From positions 2,356,001-2,420,000 of the forward strand of contig NZ_AP024854.1 in NCBI RefSeq assembly GCF_024529955.1: a stretch of DNA of 64,000 nt, given 5' to 3'. The position numbers and the translations under genes are program-made. Below, one piece after another: positions 1 through 12,455 of the stretch. Source of the stretch: Photobacterium toruni. Lineage in GTDB: Bacteria; Pseudomonadota; Gammaproteobacteria; Enterobacterales; Vibrionaceae. Each line of letters starts with the position of its first letter. The first letter of the stretch is position 1. The notes beneath the pieces are model-generated. The model ran no database searches and was not told where the DNA came from. It worked only from the letters and a program-made list of their open reading frames with translations.

Positions 1-504
1 TGTTGGCTTACCATTATTAAATTTATTTATTATAAGCGGAGGTGCATTTAATATTATTTTAAATCTATTTGTTATCGTATCAGAATAATAAAGATGGAAT
101 ATATCAAACCATGAAATGTAGGGAAAATAACCAGCACTGTTTATTACTGCTGCCTTATTAGTAGAGGATAATGTAGGTGATGTTAGTTCTAATATATAAT
201 TTTTATTATTAGGGAAATACATCTGATTAAATTTACCTGTATACAATCCATTATTATTTGTTTTAACTTCAAAATATCGATAATAAGAACCAATAACACC
301 AGTTACTGTACAGGTTAAATAATAGGTTACATCTAATTTACCAACAACATCTCCCACTTTATGCCCTGTGATATTAATAGTTGGATGTGATGATGTTACA
401 TTAATAAAGCATCTATTATTTAAAGCAATAGGACCACGAGAGTCACTAGCATAACTATGGAAACTTAAAAAATAAAATAAAATAACAAATAATATATTCT
501 TCAT
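1..504 (-). CDS. Putative fimbrial tip/adhesin protein, partial (C-terminus outside window)
   Basis: The reading frame opens with ATG at 504 and stays open to base 1, giving 168 codons without a stop, so the protein is cut by the window edge. The first 19 or so residues are a clear signal peptide: a Lys-Asn start, then a hydrophobic stretch rich in Leu, Phe and Ile ending in SYAS. The mature part has two cysteines (in NRCFIN and YLTCTV) and many Ser, Thr, Asn and Tyr residues, as in secreted beta-rich fimbrial subunits. It starts one base after the chaperone stop and is the last visible gene of the fimbrial operon, the usual place for a tip adhesin or minor subunit. The family itself is not recognised from sequence; the role is inferred from position and signal peptide. 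Base composition is very AT-rich, like the rest of the operon. Confidence 0.6.
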   Translation of the reverse strand, partial: MKNILFVILFYFLSFHSYASDSRGPIALNNRCFINVTSSHPTINITGHKVGDVVGKLDVTYYLTCTVTGVIGSYYRYFEVKTNNNGLYTGKFNQMYFPNNKNYILELTSPTLSSTNKAAVINSAGYFPYISWFDIFHLYYSDTITNRFKIILNAPPLIINKFNNGKPT

Positions 505-505
505 A

Positions 506-1183
506 TTAAATACTCTTTATCTTATAATTAATTACTGCACCATAATCATTAATTGCTTTAAAAGAAATATTTTTATCACCATAATTACCAAGCATAACTT
601 TGCTAAACGGCTTAAAAACAGTTAATCTATTCATTATTACTGATGAAAGCTGTAATGGTTGATTATTAGCATTTACAGAAGTTATTGCAAAATAATATGG
701 TGTTGGATTATTTAAATATATATCTCCATTTTTACTTATTATATTAATTTTATTCTCTGCTCCTGCTCTATCATTTATTATAGCTTTAGGTCGATAAATT
801 AATTTCACTCTTGTATTCATAGCGATTTGTAATGAATTATTTGTTGTACTTTTTAATGGTATTTCTTGAACATTTAAATAAAATAATGATTCTTTATTTT
901 TAGGTAAACTATTATTTACATTTATTATTGAATCAATCTGAATTTGATTTTTTGATATTGTAAAAAAAGCAGGTGCTGGTATAAAATAGATATTATCTTT
1001 AGGTTGATCTGTATTCTCTATCCATATTTGCCCACCATATTCATTATTTGAATCATTTGTTATTTGCACTGCAATATTTTTTTTATTTCCATCATAGATA
1101 TATCGAGTACCATCTAAAACAAAAGATGCGTAACATTGCGTAGTCATAAAAAACAATAAAACATATATATATTTATTTATCAT
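506..1183 (-). CDS. Periplasmic fimbrial chaperone (PapD/FimC family)
   Basis: A 225-residue protein with an N-terminal signal peptide (cleavage near CYAS). PapD-type chaperones bind fimbrial subunits in the periplasm, complete their fold by donor-strand complementation and deliver them to the usher. Visible family marks are the first Ig-like domain with the alternating hydrophobic G1 strand region, and the NTRVKLIYRPKAI segment, which matches the conserved chaperone signature (xxRxKLFYRP). The start ATG at 1183 overlaps the end of the usher gene by 11 bases and has a good ribosome site (AGGAAA), so translation is probably coupled. Length is normal for the family. The chaperone follows the usher here, not the order of the classic fim operon. 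Confidence 0.9.
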   Translation of the reverse strand: MINKYIYVLLFFMTTQCYASFVLDGTRYIYDGNKKNIAVQITNDSNNEYGGQIWIENTDQPKDNIYFIPAPAFFTISKNQIQIDSIINVNNSLPKNKESLFYLNVQEIPLKSTTNNSLQIAMNTRVKLIYRPKAIINDRAGAENKINIISKNGDIYLNNPTPYYFAITSVNANNQPLQLSSVIMNRLTVFKPFSKVMLGNYGDKNISFKAINDYGAVINYKIKSI

Positions 1184-3479
1184 AATGTATTTCCTGAATA
1201 GTATTTAAGTTGGATTTATATTTTTTTAAATTGATATGATACTGCTCAACTCCCGTATTAATATTAATCGTATTTTTATCATTATGACTTCTTATAATTA
1301 TAATACCTTTGTCTTGGCTATATCCAAGCGTTTGATTTTTATCATTCATCGCTACAGAACCAAATGGAATTGTAATACCATTTTTTGCAAATATTCTAAA
1401 TATATAAGTAAATGTTTTAATATAATTTATTTTTTTAAAAACTATCGCACCCTCCGTAGGTGTTACAGTAAATGATGTCGTCTTAAATTGAATATTATTA
1501 GGTATATTTTCAGTATTAATATTAATTGTATTAGCCTGATAACTATTTAATGAATTAATTGTTAAACCATAATTATTAGTTGGTTCTGAATCATTAAAAG
1601 AAATTCCTTTGATATTAGGAGTATCAATAACAGCAAATGTATTATTAGTATTCTTACTAAAGAGTAAATGGTTATTTTTTCCGTCATTAACACCAATAAT
1701 TGTTCCAGATAATTGAATATTTGCAGATGAAGAATATCTTGTTTTAGATAACTGTCCATTAAATTGAGTCGCATCTGATAAATACGTGGCATTTATTGAA
1801 CTATTCATATCATCTTTTGACTGACTAATATTAGCAGAATAACTTAAGTTATTTGTGATATTTTGATTTATATTAATATTATTTACATAATCACCATTAT
1901 TAATATAGCTACTAGATAGTGATAAAAACGAACTATTAAGAGGTATATTTAAACTAAAAGATAATGATATATCATCTTTTAAAGAAGAAGATTTATTGTA
2001 GGCTAAAGATGTCGTTAAAAATATATTTTTATATTGTGATGTTATGAAAAAATCACCACCATAATTATATGACTGTCTATATTCGTTATACCATAATTGT
2101 TCAGATAAATTGCTTTGTAAATACTCAATATTATTATTCAACCTTATTTTTATATTACTTAATAATTTATCATTGCTTATATTTCCTATATCATTAAAAG
2201 AATAATAATTATTTTTATATTTATTATATTCAAAATCAATTTGGAGATCTTTATTTATATTTTTCGCATATAATAATGAAATTTTATCTCCAACATTATT
2301 TTTTATACTATTTTCACATGAGAAATTATAGGTTAAAGAAGATACCCCTAAGAATCCTAAATTATAAGTAATACCACCTAATATATTGACGTATTTTTTA
2401 GAAATAATACTCCCCATAATGGTAGAGAACATATTATAACCATACGAATACTCTATTTCACCAAATGGCAATTTATTTGATGTCGTATTAGCCTTACCCA
2501 TTGAAAATAAATAATTTGAACTATTGGGTCTAAGTAATGTAGACATTTGACCAATAGCATATTTTTTTTCTGTTTTATTTCCATTTGCATCTACAATAAC
2601 AACCTTAATATCACTATTACCAATAATATTAAGGTTATTAATTAGATAAGGTCCGGGATTTATATTTAATTTTTTTATTATATACCCATTCTGACTAACT
2701 GTTATTGTGGCAGCAGTAGCCACTGTTCCAGAAATAATTGGAGCATAATTTCGTTGTTGCCATGGGATCATATTATTATTGTTGTATAATTGTATTCCTA
2801 TAAATGGTATTGATGATAAGTATCGACTATTAGTTTGATTTTTACCTATCGTTAAATCTGAAGTTATAGATCTTATATCACGTTTCAAATAGACATTAGG
2901 TAATATATTTTGTCCGTTAGAATCAATATTACCTATTAGTCTCCATGCCTTATGGTTAATTGAAAAATCACTTGATATTGTTGTATTAATTTTTTCATTA
3001 TTATATTTATCAGAGGATAAATAATAATTGAATAAGATAGAATCATTACCTTCATTCCACTCACTATTATTAGCTTTAACAACTAATCCTGCTTGTGGAA
3101 TAGTAAACATTAATTTATTTTCATGACTATTAAATTTTATTTTTGTATTTTTTTGTTTCGTTAAAATATAATATCCATTTATCTTATCAAAACATTTAGC
3201 ATAGAACTTACTATTAATATTAACGTTTGCATTAGATAGCCATGCTTTGGTTAAATGTAATTTTTCAATATCATATTTTTTGATATTTATCTCTTCTGAT
3301 CCTGTTTCTATACCATTAACATACACATCAACATAATAAGTATTATCTATATAACTATTATTTATTTCAGGTGAATTAGGATGCATTCCATGAATAAAAT
3401 CAGTATTAAATATAGTAGTTGCTGCCGCATTAGTTGTGGTAATTAACAGACATAGTGATAAATATTTAACTCTTCTCAT
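1173..3479 (-). CDS. Outer-membrane fimbrial usher (FimD/PapC family)
   Basis: A 768-residue protein with a signal peptide ending around TNAAAT. Ushers form the outer-membrane pore that recruits chaperone-subunit complexes and assembles the pilus. The N-terminal periplasmic domain is followed by the barrel/plug region with recognisable family segments: LTIGKNQT, then PFIGIQLYNNNNMIPW, APIISGTVATAATITVSQNG and INPGPYLINNL. It is shorter than FimD (about 830-880) and I do not see the usual C-terminal cysteine pair, so this is a divergent, compact usher. It is extremely rich in Asn, Ile, Lys and Ser, reflecting the low-GC composition. It lies 9 bases after the subunit gene and overlaps the chaperone gene, so the set is one operon. 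Confidence 0.9.
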   Translation of the reverse strand: MRRVKYLSLCLLITTTNAAATTIFNTDFIHGMHPNSPEINNSYIDNTYYVDVYVNGIETGSEEINIKKYDIEKLHLTKAWLSNANVNINSKFYAKCFDKINGYYILTKQKNTKIKFNSHENKLMFTIPQAGLVVKANNSEWNEGNDSILFNYYLSSDKYNNEKINTTISSDFSINHKAWRLIGNIDSNGQNILPNVYLKRDIRSITSDLTIGKNQTNSRYLSSIPFIGIQLYNNNNMIPWQQRNYAPIISGTVATAATITVSQNGYIIKKLNINPGPYLINNLNIIGNSDIKVVIVDANGNKTEKKYAIGQMSTLLRPNSSNYLFSMGKANTTSNKLPFGEIEYSYGYNMFSTIMGSIISKKYVNILGGITYNLGFLGVSSLTYNFSCENSIKNNVGDKISLLYAKNINKDLQIDFEYNKYKNNYYSFNDIGNISNDKLLSNIKIRLNNNIEYLQSNLSEQLWYNEYRQSYNYGGDFFITSQYKNIFLTTSLAYNKSSSLKDDISLSFSLNIPLNSSFLSLSSSYINNGDYVNNININQNITNNLSYSANISQSKDDMNSSINATYLSDATQFNGQLSKTRYSSSANIQLSGTIIGVNDGKNNHLLFSKNTNNTFAVIDTPNIKGISFNDSEPTNNYGLTINSLNSYQANTININTENIPNNIQFKTTSFTVTPTEGAIVFKKINYIKTFTYIFRIFAKNGITIPFGSVAMNDKNQTLGYSQDKGIIIIRSHNDKNTININTGVEQYHINLKKYKSNLNTIQEIHYDK

Positions 3480-3488
3480 ATTATAATA

Positions 3489-4076
3489 TTAGTTATATGT
3501 AACATTATAAGTTACATTTGATTTAACATTTCCTGCTGTTGGCATTTCTCCCTTATTTTCCTTTTCTATATTAGCTGAAAAAGCATAAGATAGTGGTGCT
3601 TTTGTTCTTGTTCCAAAATAAGTAACTGGTTCACCACTATTAATTGGAATCTCTCCACGAGAATTAGAATGAGCATCAAATTTTATATATACATTTTTTG
3701 CTGCTGTTGATCCTGTTGCTGTATTAGCTAATCCTAGTTTATTTAATGAACTGCCAGACCAACCAATATTAACTTTCAAGTTTTCAAAAGTTGGTGCACA
3801 TTGTGTATCTGGCTTTAAATAAAAATTAACGACTTTAGAATTATCTTGATCGGTTTTCATTACACCAAGATTAATATTATTATTATTACTCGTACCATCA
3901 CTATTACGAACTGTTATATCACACGTTGATTGAACCACAGATCCTGTGAAATTTATTTGTCCTGTACTTTCGGGCGTTAAATTAGGAGTCTTCGCAGGAG
4001 AAGATGGCGAAGCCATAGCAAAATTTACGGTAAAAATAGAAAGCCCAATAACAGTAATTCCTATAAATTTATTCAC
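3489..4076 (-). CDS. Major fimbrial subunit (FimA-like pilin)
   Basis: A 195-residue secreted protein with a signal peptide (cleavage after AMAS). It shows the type 1 pilin plan: a short N-terminal donor strand (INFTGSVVQSTCDI), a first cysteine there and a second in DTQCAPTF that would form the conserved disulfide, an INLGVMKT strand resembling the usual V.LG pattern, and a C-terminal end (VTYNVTYN) with the alternating hydrophobic pattern and penultimate Tyr used for chaperone binding. It is the first gene of the fimbrial operon, as expected for the most abundant subunit. The long AT-rich region upstream probably carries the operon promoter. Confidence 0.85.
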   Translation of the reverse strand: MNKFIGITVIGLSIFTVNFAMASPSSPAKTPNLTPESTGQINFTGSVVQSTCDITVRNSDGTSNNNNINLGVMKTDQDNSKVVNFYLKPDTQCAPTFENLKVNIGWSGSSLNKLGLANTATGSTAAKNVYIKFDAHSNSRGEIPINSGEPVTYFGTRTKAPLSYAFSANIEKENKGEMPTAGNVKSNVTYNVTYN

Positions 4077-4270
4077 AACTCATTCCTTTAAAATAGAAAT
4101 AAAATTTAACCAGTCATTGAATGCAGTCTAATCCCAATAGTGAATATTTATTACTTCTATATATAAAACCTGTGATTTAATAAATAGATATATGATAAAA
4201 TTTTATATATACAATTATGAATATTAATCCATACGAAAAATGACATAACAAACAGCCAAGCTCGCTAACT
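4077..4270. other. AT-rich leader of the fimbrial operon
   Basis: No gene is visible. The stretch is strongly AT-rich with many TATA-like words (for example around 4160-4215), so no single promoter can be chosen by eye. It must hold the promoter of the fimbrial operon, transcribed to the left. Confidence 0.4.
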
Positions 4271-4420
4271 AAAAAACTGAATCTTTCAATTCGAGTTTTT
4301 TAATAATGTGAAGTGGACGAAATTTTCATCGCTAGCATCACGACCAGAGTATCAACCGCCATTTTTCCATTAAATGATAACCGTGACAGGCAAGGTTCTT
4401 AATTATGACTTAAATCCACT
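4271..4420 (-). pseudogene. Decayed copy of the tRNA-Asp/terminator unit (copy A)
   Basis: Positions 4271-4300 resemble the tRNA-Asp terminator (A-run, CTGAATC, TTTC, GATTC-like arm) but the stem has mutations. Next comes TAATAATG and then GAAGTGGACGAAA, matching the tRNA-Asp 3' end (GGAGTGGACGGGA on the plus strand). GTGACAGGC near 4383 matches the anticodon-arm region GTGACAGGC of the intact tRNA. Between these points the sequence has diverged and gained bases, so no cloverleaf can form. Confidence 0.55.
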
Positions 4421-4423
4421 ACC

Positions 4424-4464
4424 GTCATTCCCTACAGTGAAGTTACGAACGAGATGGGGAATCC
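4424..4464. repeat. REP-like palindromic element, copy 1
   Basis: Begins GTCATTCCCTACAGTGAA and ends GATGGGGAATCC, so the ends are near-inverted copies (ATTCCCT / GGGGAAT). A second copy in opposite orientation lies at 14266-14307 and shares the first 18 bases exactly. Confidence 0.55.
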
Positions 4465-4490
4465 ATTATCAGTACATTGTAGAGTTGATG

Positions 4491-4632
4491 AAAAAAACCT
4501 GAATCATTAGATTCAGGTTTCTTCAATGATATGAAGTGGACGGAACTTGCCATACCGAAGATAAGCACCCCTCTGCGTGACAGGTTGCCAATAGAAAGCT
4601 AATCAACTGAACGATCGCTTCGCGGTGTCTAT
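4491..4632 (-). pseudogene. Decayed copy of the tRNA-Asp/terminator unit (copy B)
   Basis: 4491-4520 is an intact-looking hairpin with the same arms as the functional tRNA-Asp terminator (AACCTGAATC / GATTCAGGTT). It is followed by GAAGTGGACGGAACT (tRNA 3' end), TGCGTGACAGG (anticodon region) and AATCAACTGAAC (D-arm region), then GGTGTCTATTC, which matches the sequence just outside the functional tRNA. The acceptor and T stems are broken and bases are inserted, so it is a pseudo-tRNA. Confidence 0.65.
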
Positions 4633-4660
4633 TCTGTATCATTTTACTTTTATACAGACG

Positions 4661-4690
4661 AAAAAAAACCTGAATCTTTCGATTCAGGTT
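4661..4690 (-). terminator. Terminator of the rRNA operon after tRNA-Asp
   Basis: Perfect 10-bp stem AACCTGAATC / GATTCAGGTT with a TTTC loop, followed on the minus strand by a run of eight T. It lies 11 bases beyond the tRNA-Asp 3' end. Confidence 0.85.
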
Positions 4691-4700
4691 TTCTTAATAA

Positions 4701-4777
4701 TGGCGGAGTGGACGGGACTCGAACCCGCGACCCCCGGCGTGACAGGCCGGTATTCTAACCAACTGAACTACCACTCC
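4701..4777 (-). tRNA. tRNA-Asp (anticodon GTC)
   Basis: The minus strand reads GGAGTGGTAGTTCAGTTGG and ends CCCGTCCACTCCGCCA. The anticodon loop is CTGTCAC (GTC), the T arm is GGGTTCGAGTCCC, and the CCA end is encoded. 77 nt, close to E. coli tRNA-Asp. It is the distal tRNA of the rRNA operon, behind the 5S gene. Confidence 0.95.
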
Positions 4778-4845
4778 GCAGTGTCTATTCAGCATAAATG
4801 CAACTTGTTGTCTCTACCTTTATAAAAAGATAAAAACGAAATTGA

Positions 4846-4964
4846 AGCCTGGCGATGTCCTACTCTCACATGGGGAGACCCCACACTACCATCGGCGCTA
4901 TTACGTTTCACTACTGAGTTCGGCATGGGATCAGGTGGGTCCATAACGCTATGGTCGCCAAGCA
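4846..4964 (-). rRNA. rrf: 5S ribosomal RNA
   Basis: The minus strand starts TGCTTGGCGACCATAGCG and contains the conserved CCGAACTCAGTAGTGAAACG and GATGGTAGTGTGGGGTCTCC blocks, ending GCCAGGC. Length about 119 nt. Ends are placed by similarity to E. coli 5S. Confidence 0.95.
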
Positions 4965-5100
4965 AATTCTGGTTTATTTATTGCCTTGTGGCAATAAATA
5001 GCAATCTGGGAAAATCTAACTAGTTGTTCTCAACACGCCATTCAAGCGTTTGTAGAGTCCGTCTCTTCTCTTTTGAGAAGAAAAACCCCTTGGGTGTTGT

Positions 5101-7994
<2,894 letters not shown>

Positions 7995-8356
7995 ATACAA
8001 CCCCAAGAGGTCTTTGCTCTTAGTTTCCACTTGAAAAGTGGAGTAAGTTAGTCAAACAACCAAGGTTTGTGTTTAATAATCCGATCAAGAAAATATTAAA
8101 CATTGGTTTTTCGCCGGACTCATTTATTTGTCTTCACTTTAAAAAGTGAAAGCAAACACAGACACTTGAATGTGTATGTTTTGAGAACTCGTTTTTATTG
8201 TTCTTTTACAAGAAGCAATAAAAACATTTTTAAAATCAATCTTTCGATTAAATTTACTAGTCAGCTTTCCAGATTGTTAAAGAACATGTGTTTTTGTCAT
8301 TTTTAAAGATGACGAATCCACTTTCTAATCACACTCTTACAAATGCATTTAGAAAG
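7995..8356 (-). other. 23S leader part of the internal transcribed spacer, with a second boxA
   Basis: Spacer between tRNA-Ala and 23S. Positions 8272-8286 carry a boxA-type antitermination element (minus strand GTTCTTTAACAATCT), like the one in the 16S leader. The flanks of the 23S gene also contain arms (CTTTTCAAGTGGAAACT and similar, near 8020-8040) expected for the RNase III processing stem. No protein gene. Confidence 0.6.
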
Positions 8357-8432
8357 TGGTGGAGCTATGCGGGATCGAACCGCAGACCTCCTGCGTGCAA
8401 GGCAGGCGCTCTCCCAGCTGAGCTATAACCCC
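8357..8432 (-). tRNA. tRNA-Ala (anticodon TGC)
   Basis: The minus strand reads GGGGTTATAGCTCAGCTGGG and ends CATAGCTCCACCA. Anticodon loop CTTGCAC (TGC), T arm GCGGTTCGATCCCGC, encoded CCA. 76 nt, in the 16S-23S spacer. Confidence 0.95.
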
Positions 8433-8474
8433 ATCAAGTTTTACTTCTTAGGAGAAGTTCTATTCAAAAGAAAG

Positions 8475-8550
8475 TGGTGGGCGATACCGGGCTCGAACCA
8501 GTGACCCCCTCCTTGTAAGGGAGGTGCTCTCCCAACTGAGCTAATCGCCC
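8475..8550 (-). tRNA. tRNA-Val (anticodon TAC)
   Basis: The minus strand reads GGGCGATTAGCTCAGTTGGG and ends GGTATCGCCCACCA. Anticodon loop CTTACAA (TAC), T arm with GGTTCGAGCC, encoded CCA. 76 nt, middle tRNA of the spacer. Confidence 0.95.
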
Positions 8551-8576
8551 ATCGTTTTACTTCCGATGAAAAGAAG

Positions 8577-8652
8577 TGGCGTCCCGTAGGGGAGTCGAAC
8601 CCCTGTTACCGCCGTGAAAGGGCGGTGTCCTAGGCCTCTAGACGAACGGGAC
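8577..8652 (-). tRNA. tRNA-Glu (anticodon TTC)
   Basis: The minus strand reads GTCCCGTTCGTCTAGAGGCC and ends CTACGGGACGCCA. Anticodon loop CTTTCAC (TTC), T arm AGGGGTTCGACTCCCCT, encoded CCA. 76 nt, first tRNA after 16S. Confidence 0.95.
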
Positions 8653-8748
8653 TAAGTTTTCTCTAAGTTATGGGTAACTTAGATGTTCTTTTACATTTTA
8701 ACCAGGCAATCTGTGTGGACACTGCATAAAACAGTATAAGTCTTTAGG

Positions 8749-10307
<1,559 letters not shown>

Positions 10308-10540
10308 AAGTTTTGTTGTCTCTTTCGAGACGGCTCAATAAATACTGACTTTAAATACCAATTCTTTATAAATAAAGAATGTAATTTTAAAGCTTTTTAT
10401 CATTCAAAGAATGATAATTAAATAACTGTGCCAAAATAATCTTCTCTATAAATAGATTGGGCTATTTTGTATTGGTCACTCAGTTTATTGATAAATCTTT
10501 CGACTTAACTCTTCAGTGAGTGCCCACACAGATTGCATGG

Positions 10541-10558
10541 TCAAATTGTTAAAGAACA
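10541..10558 (-). promoter_or_regulatory. boxA antitermination element of the rRNA leader
   Basis: The minus strand reads TGTTCTTTAACAATTTGA, close to the enterobacterial boxA (TGCTCTTTAACA). It lies between the promoter at 10610-10637 and the 16S gene, the usual place for Nus-factor antitermination. The rest of the 10308-10609 leader shows no gene. Confidence 0.75.
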
Positions 10559-10609
10559 ATACTGACTATCGGTAACCGCTTGCGCCGTTGTCCGTGTCAG
10601 TGAGGTCGC

Positions 10610-10637
10610 ATTATAGGGAGATTTTTGTTACTGACAA
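10610..10637 (-). promoter_or_regulatory. rRNA operon promoter (sigma-70)
   Basis: On the minus strand TTGTCA (10637-10632), a 16-bp spacer, and a perfect TATAAT (10615-10610), followed by a GC-rich discriminator (GCGACC). A and T tracts upstream (10640-10660) could act as an UP element, although they also belong to the pilin terminator. Confidence 0.8.
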
Positions 10638-10650
10638 TCGTTTTTTTACA

Positions 10651-10689
10651 AAAAAAAATCGTTTGAACATTTTTTGTTCAAAACGATTT
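10651..10689 (-). terminator. Terminator of the minor-pilin operon
   Basis: Inverted repeat AAATCGTTTGAACA / TGTTCAAAACGATTT (one bulged base) around an all-T loop, followed on the minus strand by nine T. It lies between the pilV stop and the rRNA promoter and would insulate the two units. Confidence 0.8.
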
Positions 10690-10732
10690 GATTTGGTTTA
10701 AATTGTGTCTTTTTAGCGATGATAGCCGTTGT

Positions 10733-11203
10733 TTAATCAAATTCACTGTATTTAGAGATAGCAGTTTTTAGAGATACCGCCTGCGAGACACCACGGCGAT
10801 CAGCCCAACTGACTTTTATATCAATTGTATTAAGTACTTTAGATAAAGTACTTAATCCACCTGATCCCCCTCCGGATACTGGACTAACATCACAGTAAAG
10901 AACAAATCCTTTATCTATTGCATTCGCTGTCAAACAATAGTCATCATTATCCAAATCAGAAAAAGGAATTAGATTAGAAGCTGTTGATACAGCCCCACTA
11001 ATATTATTTGCACGAGTTTGATAAAACTCCATCTGCGCTTCTGCTATATGAAGTGCATCTAATGTCTTTAATGCATTTTCTGCTTTTACTTCCATATAGG
11101 CTTGCATCTTCACTAAACCTAATACACCAACAGAAAGTATCCCAAGGGCAATCACCACTTCTAATAAGCTAAAGCCTGTTATTTTTTTGATATTAGAAAT
11201 CAT
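10733..11203 (-). CDS. pilV: Type IV minor pilin PilV-like
   Basis: 156 residues with a short basic leader and a class III prepilin site, G-FSLLEVVIALGILSVGVLG, with the conserved Glu at mature position 5. PilD would cleave before Phe and the hydrophobic helix would pack in the pilus core. The segment VKMQAYMEVKAENAL is typical of PilV/GspI-like minor pilins. The gene overlaps pilX by 11 bases and has a good ribosome site (AAGGA). It is the last gene of the fimT-pilW-pilX-pilV operon; minor pilins prime type IV pilus assembly. The subtype is assigned by order and N-terminus. Confidence 0.8.
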   Translation of the reverse strand: MISNIKKITGFSLLEVVIALGILSVGVLGLVKMQAYMEVKAENALKTLDALHIAEAQMEFYQTRANNISGAVSTASNLIPFSDLDNDDYCLTANAIDKGFVLYCDVSPVSGGGSGGLSTLSKVLNTIDIKVSWADRRGVSQAVSLKTAISKYSEFD

Positions 11204-12455
11204 GCCACGATCCTTGTTGCCACTTAACTTCCTTTAAATCCTCAAGTGCATCTTTAAATACATCACTATTAAAACTAAAATTTAAAGCCCCTCTAAATTT
11301 AGCTGTTAATCCAGGAGCATCTAAAACATATCCACCTTTAGGATGAAATGCACCATTTTGAAAGTATGCTACATAACTTTTTTCTGCTAATGTAAGTTCA
11401 CCTTTAGCCGACAATGGCTCCCATTTTGCTTCAGTAGGTACAAAACTACTATCCGGAGTTTTAAAATGATAAACCAGAGCATCAAGTGTAAATGCGCCAT
11501 TTACTGATAAAATTCCGTCTTGAACAACTAAAACAATACCTGCAATACCTGCATTGGTTATTGCCGTTTGAATTATCGAGACATTTGCACCTAAATCACA
11601 ATCACCTTCAACCCAAATCCTATCAGAATCTGCACTAATATGATCAGCTATGTCATTAGAGCAATTTGTTGATCCTGTAATTAAAGTCGATTTATCTCTT
11701 ACTCCTTCTTTCCACTCAGCTCTTTTAACATTAAAAGTGTCATAAAAAGGATCAAATACAGTATCTTTTACATAGTCATCACCAAAAACAGACGGTTTAT
11801 TCGTAGCTGTAATTATATTATTTACTACAGTTGATTCATGATTTGTTAAACAGTTAGGATATTGGCCAAGATCGCCTGAATAAAAACCATTATATGGAGG
11901 ATAATTCCAATCAAGCCCTTTATTAGCAAATTTACCTTTAATTTCAACTTTACTGGCATACCGAAGAAGAACACATGCATATTCATCCCCATCTTTAACT
12001 CCGGGATCTGGATACATATCTGAATTACCACCATCAGAATCAATAATTAGATCTGATGTTGCTTTAATCGTACCAGCACTTCGATTAGATCCAGCAACAA
12101 TAATTTTCTTTATTTCTTTATTTGCTAGAGTAATATTACTTTTAGCTGATAACTCATATTTTCCAATATCTATATTATTAATATTCACAGTTAAATTACT
12201 ACTATTGCAAGAAGTATTAAAATAATTAGGATTTAAAATATTACTTAAATTTGTCTCCTGCCTTATTTTTGAATAGCCACACTCTAACCCACCTTCAGCA
12301 GCCCAGTGTGCTTGCCTTGCTATTACTTCATTTTGGGTACGCTTAATCTGATAAAATAAATTTTTATATGAAGCTAATGAAAATAACAGCGCCACAATTA
12401 ATAACATGCTGGTAATTAATAGTGTCGTCATCCCTGACTGTTGGTGTTTATTCAT
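11193..12455 (-). CDS. pilX: PilX-like minor pilin-associated protein, unusually long
   Basis: 420 residues from ATG at 12455, which overlaps the pilW stop by one base (TAATG). A TTG three codons upstream is possible but less likely. The N-terminus HQQSG-MTTLLITSMLLIVALLFSLASYKN is prepilin-like but lacks the Glu at position 5, a known feature of PilX/GspK-type tip proteins. WAAEGGLECGYSKI follows, as in PilX proteins (AE.GL). At about 420 residues it is roughly twice the length of Pseudomonas PilX, with a large Asp/Ser-rich C-terminal region of unknown fold containing several cysteines. The operon position between PilW and PilV supports the call. Confidence 0.7.
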   Translation of the reverse strand: MNKHQQSGMTTLLITSMLLIVALLFSLASYKNLFYQIKRTQNEVIARQAHWAAEGGLECGYSKIRQETNLSNILNPNYFNTSCNSSNLTVNINNIDIGKYELSAKSNITLANKEIKKIIVAGSNRSAGTIKATSDLIIDSDGGNSDMYPDPGVKDGDEYACVLLRYASKVEIKGKFANKGLDWNYPPYNGFYSGDLGQYPNCLTNHESTVVNNIITATNKPSVFGDDYVKDTVFDPFYDTFNVKRAEWKEGVRDKSTLITGSTNCSNDIADHISADSDRIWVEGDCDLGANVSIIQTAITNAGIAGIVLVVQDGILSVNGAFTLDALVYHFKTPDSSFVPTEAKWEPLSAKGELTLAEKSYVAYFQNGAFHPKGGYVLDAPGLTAKFRGALNFSFNSDVFKDALEDLKEVKWQQGSWHDF

